From Laburnicola sp. R22_1 (lineage: Eukaryota > Ascomycota > Dothideomycetes > Pleosporales > Didymosphaeriaceae), in assembly GCA_014281115.1 (NCBI GenBank), contig JACONQ010000014.1, positions 1,054,001-1,118,000 on the forward strand: DNA of 64,000 nucleotides, in the 5' to 3' direction. The position numbers and the translations under genes are program-made. The notes beneath the pieces are model-generated. The model was not told the DNA's origin. It ran no database searches and saw only the letters and a list, made by a program, of their open reading frames with translations. This document shows positions 1 through 9,439 of the stretch, in pieces. Positions within the stretch are counted from its first letter, which is position 1. Each line of letters starts with the position of its first letter.

Positions 1-1002
1 ACTATGGATTTTATCGATTACTGCGATCAGAATAGGATCCTCCTAGCTATACTCCCCCCTCATTCGACGCATACGCTTCAGCCACTTGATGTGGTGCTCT
101 TCAAGCCTCTCTCATCAGCCTACTCAGCTAAGCTCACGACCTACCTCCAAGAGAGCCAAGGCCTGGTCCCGATCAAGAAAGGCGACTTCTTCCCTCTCTT
201 CTAGAAGGCCTGGATAAGCTCCTTTAAAGAAGAGATAATCCTTAAGTCTTTTAAGGCCACTGGTATATCACCTTTCAACCCAGAAGTTATACTCAAAAGA
301 TTCAAGAAAACCACACAGGATGATGACCAGGGATCACGAGAGAGCTCTGAGTCAGTACTTAGTGGGGGCAACTGGCGTGAGCTAGATCGCCTTGTACGAG
401 CTACAGAGCAACAGAGTAGGAAGGACGCGCAGCACCATATCTCAGCTAAAGTTCAGCTACTCCACCACAAGAATGCTGGATTAAGAGAAGCTCTTGCCAC
501 TAAGAAGAAGCATAAGAAGAAAGGCAAGCCTCTAGATCTTCAACAACGTCAGGAGTACCATAGGGGAGCAGTTTTCTAGTCACCAAGCAAGGTTAGGGAG
601 GCTCGCGTACGCCAGTCTGTGAAGGAGCAAGAGGAGAAGGAGCAGAAGCTTCAAAAAGCTGAGACAGCTGAGTTAAGGAAGGCAGCTAAGCTATACAAGG
701 AGAAAATTGCAGAGGAGAAGCGTGTGGCGCGGGAGGCAGCCAAAGTAGCTAGGGAGAAGGAGAGGCTTAAGAAGGCTGCAGAGCGCGCTCGCCAGAAGGA
801 GGCAGCCAACGCAGCAAAAGCTCTACAATCTGCCCAAAAGGGTAAGAGAAAGGCCTCGCAGCCATCTATACAAAGCAACAAGCGTCAGAAACGTGTGGTT
901 GACGCTCTAGCTACTAAGGAGGCCTCAGGTGCCGCATCAGCAGCTCCACCCAAGACTACGCGGCACGGCCGCAACGTTAAGCTTCCAAGTAAATATCAGT
1001 AG
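1..1002 (+). pseudogene. Pogo/Fot1 transposase, C-terminal part with two internal stops
   Basis: This is the distal part of a DDE (PF03184-type) transposase. The frame shows the last part of the catalytic core, with MDFIDYCDQN, then PPHSTHTLQPLDVV carrying the third acidic residue, then a long Lys/Glu/Arg/Ala-rich coiled tail ending in a basic GRNVKLPSKYQ segment. Only two stops interrupt the frame, both TAG where the related copies read Trp (LFWKAW at 202-204 and VFWSP at 577-579). Both are single G-to-A changes of the kind RIP makes, so this copy is young or only lightly mutated. The N-terminal helix-turn-helix and the first two catalytic aspartates lie outside the window. Confidence 0.85.
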
Positions 1003-1175
1003 CGCAGGTTAATCGCAAGCATTAATAGAGCACTCCACTAAAAAATCTTGCAATATTCGCTACTATATGTGGCTCTATAGCCTCATTTCTCGTAGAGCTG
1101 TTATGGTGTTGTGCGTGCATCACGCGAATCCGTGCATCACGCGCACGGACACGTTACGTGATCAAACACGATAAA
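1..1175 (+). mobile_element. Pogo/Fot1-type DNA transposon, 3' part (left part outside window)
   Basis: The window opens inside a Tc1/mariner-superfamily element of the Pogo/Fot1 type, clearly related to the two elements at 12.0-16.3 kb. After the transposase stop at 1002 comes a non-coding tail holding two direct copies of CGTGCATCACGCG (1114-1126 and 1131-1143). The related elements also carry a pair of short direct repeats inside each terminal inverted repeat, so these are probably the right-end transposase binding sites. The exact right end cannot be fixed because the left inverted repeat is not in the window; I place it near 1145-1175. Confidence 0.8.
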
Positions 1176-2583
1176 TGTAATTAACTGCCGGGCCCGTATT
1201 TTCTAGTGGGACGGGCGGTCTCACGGTCATAGTCTGGCCAACCTCCAAATGTTGGGGCACACACCTCGTACAAACATTCATGTCCAACTCTATAACCTGA
1301 ATCGTAAGTTTTTCTTTATTGGTTTCCAAAGAAACATCGCAAGGCTACCCATTTTCTGTAAGATCTTAGCAAAATTCTTAAAGGTAACTAAACATGCCCT
1401 AGGAGCGTAATCATGCCATGCTTCACTGATATTACCTTGTTAATATCCGTATACTCACTGTTCCCTCGACTGTTATTCAAAGCAATTATACCAATCCTCA
1501 AATCCTCGCAACAGATCGAAAATGCAATTTTATTGGCCAATTGTATACTCAAAGTACCTGCTATGCGCGCATTGCGGAGGGCGCAACACCGTACACACCA
1601 GCACTTCAAATACTCCAAGAAAAGTAATGCAAAATCTCGAGCCCACAGGCATGGCTCTTCTCATAGCCACTTCATGTATGCGTCTGAGCTAGCGAGATAA
1701 TTTTCGGCTCACCGGTCGGTTTTGTTCTTTCCGTCTAGTCAACCTTGGAACTCCTCGTCGGGGCTAAAGATTGCAGTGTTAAGGAATCATGTGGTCCTCG
1801 CAGACCCAGTTTAACCTAACCATACCCAATAGAAATGTACTGCGTCGTCGAAGGCTTGTCGGAGCTAAATATTGCAGTACAAGTGGCGTCTAAATGCACC
1901 TAGCCCACACCCAATAGTAGGACTCTCTTACCAGTGCCAAAGGCTCACCAACTCCTCGACGGGGCTAAAGATTGCAGTGCGAACCGTTGCCTTATTTTCT
2001 GCCTTCTTTCACACGGACCATTTACGTCCAATCGATCCTTAAAATTCTTCCACCCCACCTGCCAAGTACCAGTCGACATAAAAGTCCCAACACCTACACC
2101 ATATCGTCCACGTGCACACTCCACCAGTGATATGTTCAGGTTTGCTGCATACGCCATCTCAGCCTTTTCACTTCTCGTTCGTATAAAAGATGTTCCATAG
2201 AAGAAGCCATAGAACGAGAGGTGTTCGGCGCACTGTGACATCAGCCCTTACACACGAGCAACAAGTATTCAATTGCTGTAGATCCGATGAATAAAAGGCT
2301 CTTCCGCGCCAATGAGTCCAATGTATCCGCCGCCTACAAAGCGGTATTAAAGGTTGTTCTCACGTAGATCCACGTCCTAGGGTATTCCAGCATTAACAAT
2401 ATATCAAGATGTTAGAGCACTTTCGCGCGGACCGTTCAAATATTCAGAATGTCTCGTGCTGATGCGCTTCCAAAGTCTCAAACTAGGTATCATGCCCTCC
2501 ATACATCCAACAAAACATACTCGTACAGTATCCTGCAATTCAAAAGGCCGTCTCTTATGCGCATACAAGCGATTCTACCCCCT
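1176..2583. other. Gene-free interval, contains left motif cluster
   Basis: No reading frame here resembles a gene. The interval lies between the Pogo tail and the 3' end of the Yip1-family gene. The part from about 1200 to 1700 shows no recognisable feature. Three copies of the dispersed motif (separate entry) sit at 1753-1979. The sequence from 1980 to 2583 shows nothing I can name. Confidence 0.6.
1753..1979 (+). repeat. Left cluster of the dispersed GCTAAAGATTGCAGTG motif (3 copies)
   Basis: Copies lie at 1753-1778, 1855-1879 (diverged) and 1954-1979, all in the same orientation, with starts about 100 bp apart. Copies 1 and 3 read CCTCG-N-CGG-GGCTAAAGATTGCAGTG. The middle one keeps the frame of the motif but has substitutions (TCGGAGCTAAATATTGCAGTA). 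Copies 1 and 2 are each followed some 60 bp later by a similar CC-ACCCAATAG-like stretch (CCATACCCAATAG, CCACACCCAATAG), suggesting a degenerate tandem unit of about 100 bp. The same motif recurs nine times at 39.3-41.3 kb. No open frame or known element explains it. Confidence 0.8.
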
Positions 2584-3664
2584 TCACATTCTTAGCAACA
2601 TCCTCAGCATGTCTCCCTTCTTGTCGCCTCCATCTCCCCCATCTCCCCCCTTGTCCCCAGCTCCAGCTCCGTCCTTCGGCCCTACAGGACTCGTTGCCGC
2701 AAAGAAGAGAACTTTGATGGCGATCGAAAAGCCGGCATGTAGAACGAGAACGACGATAAGGAGGATCTTGGAGGTCTTTGCTTCGGTAGAGCTCAGGACC
2801 GGGTAAAGGTTGCGGAGGAGAAAAAAGACCGAGGCAGCGAAGCCGAGCGCGACAAAGATGAAGTTAAGAACTGACTCGTCCCATGTCAGCAGATGCACTC
2901 TTTTCTCTTCAAACGGCGGCCGGTGGGCTGGGAAGGGACTTACTGTTTATCGTACTGATACTAGCCAGCGCTACCGGAATCCAAACCAGATTCGCATATC
3001 CATAGAGGCAGATACACTCCAGCAAATTCGCACTCTCACTTCCGTACCACTTCAACACGGCCCACAACCCTGCTGGCACAACTCCCGTGTACCCATACAC
3101 CAAGCCCGCGGCTCCGCTCAGCAGCTTGAAGTCGTATGCGAAGTGGTCCTTGCCCTCACTCGCCAGATACTGGTTGATGGTTCCGGTGAGAAAGAGGATG
3201 ACGACGACGGTCGTGGCGACCCATACCGGGCCGTACAAGTCGGGGTTGCCTTCGAGCACGTCGAGGAAGTTTGCGCGCGGGTAGACGGTGGCTGCGCAGC
3301 GGCGGAGCACTTCGTTGGTGTCGATGTCGAAGGCTTGGGCGTAGAAGGAGAGGGTCCATAGGTAGTGTTTGCGGTTGGAGGAGCTGGAGGCGGGAGTGGG
3401 GAGGAAGGACGAGTTGGTGTCGGGCTGGATCTTGTTCCGTGCGTTGGGCGTGTTTTCGAAGTCTAGAGTTGTATATCAGATTTGGAACTGAATACCGGGG
3501 CTGGAGGGTTTACTGGAGCTATGGAATTCGAGGTCCTCTTGCAGGTCGGTATGACCTAGGTCGCCCTGCACGTTGTAAGCATGGGTGCATCTGTGTTGCG
3601 GGTTGGATTATAAGCGCACCTCCTGGTCGACGTCAACGACGACGTCGTAACCTCTGTTCGCCAT
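2584..3664 (-). CDS. Yip1-domain Golgi membrane protein (YIPF1/YIPF2-like)
   Basis: Four exons join cleanly on the minus strand: 3664-3620, 3565-3514, 3462-2944 and 2870-2584, giving 300 residues. The start MANRGYDVVVDVDQE is followed by GDLGHTDLQEDLEFHSSN, an acidic cytosolic N-terminus typical of fungal YIPF homologues. The Yip1 domain begins around residue 80 (LWTLSFYAQAFDIDTNEVL) and includes NPDLYGPVWVATT and about five membrane spans to near residue 275, then a Gly/Asp/Lys-rich tail. Yip1-family proteins bind Rab GTPases and shape ER-Golgi and endosomal membranes. All introns are 50-75 bp with GT-AG ends. The long first frame previously visible at 3310 begins with an internal GTG and is not the start. 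The precise YIPF subgroup is inferred from the N-terminus only. Confidence 0.88.
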
Positions 3665-4409
3665 GTCGCGCGTACTGGGATGGGGAGAGGTAACTGGAGC
3701 TGGAGCGGGAGCTGTGCCTGGAGCTGTGCGGCCAGATTGTGTTGCACGTCGGAGGTCGCGTTGATATGGAGCGAGCAATTACTTCGGAACGGGCTCGCAT
3801 CGTGTCCGCTTAGTCATGCAACTCATCTCACCTCCAGCACTCGGGTCCTGAAAGGCGCAAATCAGCGGAGACAAAAGTCATAGTCATCTCGCGAGGGACA
3901 CGATAGCTACAACATCTAGCGCCCAGATCTTTCCGATTCTTCATCCTCATCTTTAGCGCATCTACTCGGAGAGGACGGACCGAGACCCAGCTCTGAGCGG
4001 ATCATCAATCCCGACGTCTTCCACATCAGCAACTCGGCAGTCCTGAAGCAGTAAGACGTAAAATTGACTGTTCAAAGTGAACTTCAATATCTCATAGAAA
4101 GAATTCGATGCGCGCCAGAGTACAATGCAAAATACGTTATACAGGCCTGTTCTTTAGCCTTCATCTAGCTGCACAAAATGGCGGCTATTCCCAAACGGTA
4201 GCCGATATCCTCTGATAGGAACGGGCCGATGGTCGGATGTACCATCCTCAAGCGTGAAGAAAATTCTGCACCGCTGAGGCTAGACCTGGCCGCTCATATC
4301 TCGTATCAGATGCAACAAAAGCCAGCGATCGGAACCCTGACTTCGGATCTGATAACCAGCTTCTTTATCTGATCCTTTCCTAAGGTTGCTACAGTCTCCG
4401 TGATTGAAG
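3665..4409. other. Divergent intergenic region between Yip1-family gene and MFS gene
   Basis: This 745 bp stretch must hold the promoters of the two divergently transcribed neighbours. I see no reading frame with family resemblance, no repeat and no clear TATA element in a convincing position. Confidence 0.5.
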
Positions 4410-6429
4410 ATGGGGGTCTTTGGATGTGAGTATATTGGTCGTGACGGCTGGTGGTATTCTTGGAGTGCTGATGGACATGTGCAGGGTCTAGTAAGGCTAG
4501 CAATGGCGACGCGACCAAAGCAATGGAGAGAAAGCTCGTTACGAAGCTCGGTATGTGCATACCCATCACCTACATAGCCATACATGTACTAATCGTCATT
4601 CAATAGACTTCTTCATTATGGTGGGTTTCCTTGCAAATCAGCTTCTGCGTGATATCTAACTTTATCTGCTAGGCGTATTGCTGTGCATGCTACTTCTTTA
4701 ATTACCTTGGTAAGTCATATTGTTGTAGACGCTGGTAGCGCTCAATACTGACGAGAGCCAGATCGTCAGGCCTTCCCAAATGCATATGTTGCTGGTTTAC
4801 GGGAAGATCTCAATCTCAAGGGAAACGAGTACAGTATCCTGTTGTCGATGTTCACTGCCGGGTAGGTCTTCCTATACCAGTAGTTCCATATCGGCCAACT
4901 GATGATCTCGCAGCAATGTCGCCGGCCAAATCCCTCATGGCCTCATCATCCAAAAAGTCCGCCCTAGCATCTGGCTTCCTCTCACCCTCATCCTCTGGTC
5001 CGGTCTGACCATGTGTTCGGCGGCATGCAAGAATTACCAACAGCTTTGTGCGGTGCGCTTCTTCCAGGGCTTGATGGAAGCTAGCTTGTATAGTGGGACG
5101 ATCTACGTGTTGGGATCATGGTAGTAAGTTGCGACTAACATGCTTAGAGACTCAAGTCTCGGGGAATATAATGCTTATGATTTCTGTAGCAAACCTTCCG
5201 AGATTGCGAAACGGACGGCCATATTTACTGCCATTGGGCAGCTGGGAAGTATGTTCGCGGGCATCATGATGACTGCTATGCACAAGACAATGGAGGGCAA
5301 CGCAGGCCTGAAGGGCTGGCAATGGGTGTTTATCATCGGTATGTGTGCGACCTATGCCTTTGGCACACGACTTCGCTAATGCATACGGTCAAGATGGTCT
5401 CATGGGAGTACCAATTGGTCTTTTTGGTTTCGTAAGTATTATCGACTGGGTGTGCTGATTCTCGAGATCTAACGCTCAGTTATAGTTCACATTTCCCGAT
5501 CTTCCAGAATTGTCAAGAGTATCGTACCTCAGTCATGAGGAGAAGCAGCTTGCCATCGACCGCTTGCCACTCAAGAAGGCAAACACCCATAGCATCGAGA
5601 TCAAGAGCCTCGCCAAACGACTTCTCACGTCGCCCACCATGTAAGAAACCATCGTGCCGTGCCTTCCAAGCATACCTATGTGCCGATACTAACGTCTGCA
5701 GATACATCCTCACAATGTTCTCAGTCGTCTGCGGCATGCTCGAAGCTTTTGCCTTCCAGGTATACCCGGCCCATCTCATCAAGCATGAACCTTGCATCTA
5801 ACACCATCCCAGGGCATGTTCCTCCTCTGGCTCAAGTACAACAAATCTCGTTTCTCCCAATCCGCAATCAACACCTACCCGCTCGGTATTCAAGCCATAG
5901 CCGTGGTCTCCCAGATCCTTGCAGGCACCTTCATTGACCGAACTGGCCACCGCCTGCCAATGGTCGTCTTCGCTGGGGCCATGCAACTCGTTACTGCGTC
6001 GCTGCTCCTCGTGCGCGACCTTCCAGATGCAGGCATTTTCACAGCACACTACCTCAGCGGCACGAGTTTCATCGTGAATCCGATCCTGTATGGGTGGGCC
6101 ACCACGATCTGCCAGAGAGGTGGTGATGATGCGGTCAGGAGTGTTATCCTATACACGATGAATACTGGCGGCCAGGTATTGTACACGTGGTGGGGCATCG
6201 TTATGTATCCGGCGACGGATGTACCATATTGGAAGAAGGGTAGCATCACTATGATTGTCGTGGTATTTGCGTTTATAGGGAGTGCGTTTGTGGTTAGATG
6301 GGTAAGTAACGTCTTTAGAGCATGGGATGAAGCTGGTGCTAATGTTGTGGGTAGCTTGATAGAAAGATCACTGTGGCTGTGGAACGCGAGACGACTGTGT
6401 TGGTGGAAGAGATGGCGAAAGCGGACTGA
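4410..6429 (+). CDS. MFS permease of the anion:cation symporter family (Dal5/Liz1/Fen2-like)
   Basis: Twelve exons assemble into 468 residues: 4410-4425, 4485-4550, 4607-4620, 4673-4709, 4762-4861, 4914-5123, 5190-5338, 5394-5431, 5486-5640, 5702-5759, 5813-6301 and 6355-6429. All eleven introns are GT-AG and keep frame. The protein reads MGVFGWSSKASNGDATKAME, then FFNYLDRQAFPNAYVAG (end of TM1 and the acidic loop of this family), GNVAGQIPHGLI, FFQGLMEASLYSGTIYVLGSWYKPSE (loop and TM4-5), a large cytosolic loop, FLLWLK..FSQSAINTYPLG, and TM9-12 to FVVRW, ending LDRKITVAVERETTVLVEEMAKAD. Relatives carry allantoate, pantothenate, vitamin H or other organic anions; substrate cannot be told from sequence. 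The unusually dense introns explain why only fragments appear as open frames. Reading through the last donor would add a spurious C-terminus. Confidence 0.88.
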
Positions 6430-6907
6430 TGGTGCTTGAGTATAACTTAGGTATTGATGTGCCGACTTTGGCGGTCTATTCGAGCTGGGGGTAGGTACTC
6501 ATGGACGGCCCCCTGTACACAGTGATGGGTTATTGAGATTAAAATCCCTTTCTAGAAGAGAAACATCACAGACCTTTTAGTATATAGTACAACGCTATAA
6601 GGGAAAGCTATAGGTGTGCTAAAAACGTATTAAACAAGGTAAAGTATTAAGATAGGTTAGGGACTGTTTATTAGTACGTATTGTGATCACCTTTTTACGC
6701 TCTTTTTAATTACTAAGCAAGAGGCTCTGTTTCTTTTATTATATTATTTAAGATAAAAGCCTTTATTGTTCTACTCCTACGTAGTTCATTTAACGCTATA
6801 TACTATTTATTAAAGGGGACAGCCTCTACACTATTAAAGCTGTCGCTTATATAAGTAACAGTAGTGCGCTCCTTAACTGTAACTGCATCCCCTAGCTCAA
6901 CCGCGTT
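6430..6907. other. AT-rich, probably RIP-degraded repeat remnant
   Basis: From about 6540 to 6870 the base composition turns AT-rich with many TA dinucleotides and stops in all frames, unlike the flanking genes and like the 43-61 kb block. It stops just before the truncated gluconokinase frame, so an ancient insertion or rearrangement here probably removed the 5' part of that gene. No termini or coding remnant could be recognised. Confidence 0.55.
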
Positions 6908-7240
6908 ATGCGGCGCTCTCTTAAAGCGCCCAGTAAGCTTGGGTACAAAACTGATGTAGTGGCTTGCTCCGCACTAAAGAGGACATATCGCGATCGGCTG
7001 AGGGACTTAGGCGACGAAGGCGTAGATGTGAGCTTTGTGGCCCTACAAGTTAATGGAGAGGAGTCGAAGAGGAGAATGGAGTGCAGGACGGGGCATTATA
7101 GGCGCGGGAAAGTGGTGGAGAGTCAGGTGGAGATCTATCAGAGCCCGGTGTTGGAGGAGACAGATGTGCTGCCTGTGGATGCGGGATGTGAGGTCCATTC
7201 TATAGTGGGGGAGATCAAGAGTCTCTTGAAAGCATTGTGA
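6908..7240 (+). pseudogene. Gluconokinase, 5'-truncated remnant
   Basis: The 110-residue frame matches the C-terminal half of thermoresistant-type gluconokinase. It shows VVACSALKRTYRDRLRD (the conserved CSALK-x-YRD segment), VSFVALQVNGEE, then R-x-GHYRRGKVVESQVEIYQSPVLEE and a conserved D before the last helix. The enzyme phosphorylates gluconate to 6-phosphogluconate for the pentose phosphate pathway and needs an N-terminal P-loop (GxSGSGKST) and a substrate loop. Both are missing: upstream of residue 20 the sequence turns into the AT-rich tract. The remaining frame has no stop, so the loss may be recent, but without the P-loop the product cannot bind ATP. It could also be the last exon of a longer gene whose first exon I fail to see. 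Confidence 0.65.
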
Positions 7241-7350
7241 TTCGGGATTTGCATGTGCGGAAGGGGTGAGCCGGGGGCCGGGCCGCCATGTACTAAGTAA
7301 TTTAACTTCTTACCTAGAATAGAAGCCCTCACACTGCTTTACTAGCCCAG

Positions 7351-9103
7351 CTACGGCTCCAAAGTTACCAATCCGGCCTCGGTAGATGCAATATCCAAAT
7401 ATACCGTGCCTTTCTTCACTTTCAGCATTTCCACTCTATGTTGCCCGGCCTCCACCAGCCGTCCATCCGTGTAGTTCCAGCTGAACCCCGCCCACTGAAT
7501 CCCCTCGTCCGCACTCGCCCCACTCGCCGTCAGCCTTTCCACCTTTACCGTTCCCACCCCTCTGGGCACCGCAAGCCGAATCCGCTGCGTCGGCCGCGGA
7601 TAAGGCGTCGTGCTATTCCACTCATCCAAATTAATCAGCACGTACTTGGCGAGCTTCCCAGACTCGTAGATGGCGTGTGTGGAGAAATTCCACGTGGATG
7701 AGGGGAGCGGGTAGACTTGGACCTCGGGGTTATGTCCGATAGCGTCGGCGGCGAAGATGTGGCCGTAGAGGGGCGGACGGACGTAAGGGTTGCGGCCATG
7801 GACGGGTACGGGGACCCAGGCTGTGTAGCCGAAATGGGTGCCTTGGATGAGGTTCATGCGTTGCATATTCTATAGTTGAGCGAGAAATCAGTGTTTGCGG
7901 GCGTGGATAAGGGGGAGAGGGGATTTGATACTTACGGCGGCCATGGCGAGGAAGATGCGATCGATCAGCCAGAGTGAAGAGCCGAAGACGCCGATGTACT
8001 GGGTGAAGTTCAGGTTTGAGGAGTCGGAGTTCGTCTCGCCCAGTATGAATGGCAGCGGGGGATGCCAGTCATGCGTAGCCTTAATGGCATTGTCTACGCT
8101 GGAGACATTGGCTACGTTCGCCGTGTGGTTCATCAGCGAAGTGCCGAGACGGATCCATGATTTCCCACTACCGTCGTAGTGGTGAATCGAGATGGACTTG
8201 AGATGGCTGTGCTTATCAAGGCCAGCCGCGAAGGCATCTTGACTGCGAATCAGGCACGGTTAGTAAACGGGAGAAGATGAGAGGTGCGCGTTGCTTACAC
8301 TGTCCAGCCTTCATCCCTGCCCGTGGTTGTCAGGCCCTGAAAGAACCTTGTCTCTTCAAGTCCGTACTCGTTGGCCTTCAACACGCGCTCGCCACACGCA
8401 TCGGCGTACTCATTCCACTCCCTCACATAATCTTCCATCGCATAGCCCCGCGGCCTGTGGCCGACAAGAAGAAATAACTCGGGCTCGTTTCCGATCTCAA
8501 AGCTTTCCAGCCGGTCTTGCACGCTGTGCATAACTAATCGGGCGACTTCGAGCGCGTTGTCCAGACCGCCGGGCTTGCCAAATGCCTGTCCCATGTTGAT
8601 CTGCCAGGAGAAGGGCGTGTCTGGAAAGTTCAGGAAACCGTCGAAAAAGACGGGGCCGATGCTCACGCGGTCTGGGATCCCGAGGTTGGAGGTTACTGAG
8701 CCAGAGCTGCTGTAGACATTGATGGCACCCTCCTCCTGGGATGCATTGTACCAGACGCGGTCGCTGTGGGAAGAAGCGGTGAGCTACTGGATCAAGGACG
8801 GGGGAAATGTGCGAGCGCATACGTTGAAGTGCCGCCAACACGGACGAAGGGCTGTGCACCGGATTTGGTGGCCAGCAAGTCAAGGATGTCCTTGGTGAAT
8901 AGGTTTGGGTGGGAGGCGTTGCCTGCGAAGTCTGCAAAGAAGTGGGCGGGCCAGGAGAAGGAAGTGAAGTCGTGAGGCACGATGCCAGAGGCTGCTGGGG
9001 GGACGGTGGCGGGCGCTGCGAATCTAAGCGGCGGATGGGATGCCGAGACGGTGGGCAGGCCGAACACGGCGGCAGCCGCGATGGCAGAGCACAGGGACGC
9101 CAT
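7351..9103 (-). CDS. Secreted GH79 glycosidase (beta-glucuronidase type)
   Basis: Four exons on the minus strand (9103-8823, 8763-8299, 8242-7936, 7869-7351) give 523 residues, the usual length for fungal GH79. A signal peptide (MASLCSAIAAAAVFGLPTVSA) opens the protein. The TIM-barrel core carries FVRVGGTSTDR, then FEIGNEPELF with the acid/base Glu near residue 187, and PFILGETNSD with the nucleophile Glu near residue 318. A C-terminal beta domain (about residues 370-523, Glyco_hydro_79C type) follows, with YVLINLDEWNSTTPYP. GH79 contains beta-glucuronidases, 4-O-methyl-glucuronidases and heparanases; the exact substrate (for example arabinogalactan glucuronic acid caps) is inference. I start at the ATG before the signal peptide; upstream in-frame codons would spoil it. 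It is divergent from the zinc-cluster regulator and shares a 337 bp promoter with it. Confidence 0.92.
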
Positions 9104-9220
9104 AGGCACAAGCGCTGGGCCGCGAAACCACGGCCATTTTATACTTGGATTGGATGAAGCCGGCCAAAGAAGCACATTCGATCGTTCCAAGGTTCTCCCG
9201 CTTCTCCAGCTGCCCCGCAT

Positions 9221-9330
9221 GCTTAGTCATGACGCCCCCGCGCCCGAGCGCCGGCGGGAACTACTCCAGTCCAGCCTGTCCAGGGCTGTCGGCTCTCGGG
9301 CGCGGGGGCGCGGGGGCGTCATGACTAAGC
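9221..9330. promoter_or_regulatory. Large GC-rich inverted repeat in the GH79/regulator promoter
   Basis: The arms are 9221-9248 (GCTTAGTCATGACGCCCCCG followed by CGCCCGAG) and 9295-9330, its reverse complement except for an extra 8 bp GGGGCGCG unit. The arms begin with TTAGTCA, so the outer ends present TTAGTCA / TGACTAA, a bZIP (AP-1/Yap/Gcn4-like) half-site. The loop of 46 bp contains CGGCGGG. The symmetry lies about 120 bp upstream of the GH79 start and about 110 bp before the start region of the regulator, so one factor could act on both genes. Confidence 0.6.
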
Positions 9331-9439
9331 AGCCTCCTGGACGTTGGTGACGAGTCGACGACATACACCTCGCCCTCTCGCGGCCCTCGCTCCCGCGCGG
9401 CATTCCCGAGCCGCTCGCATTGTATTCTTGTTGACGAGC

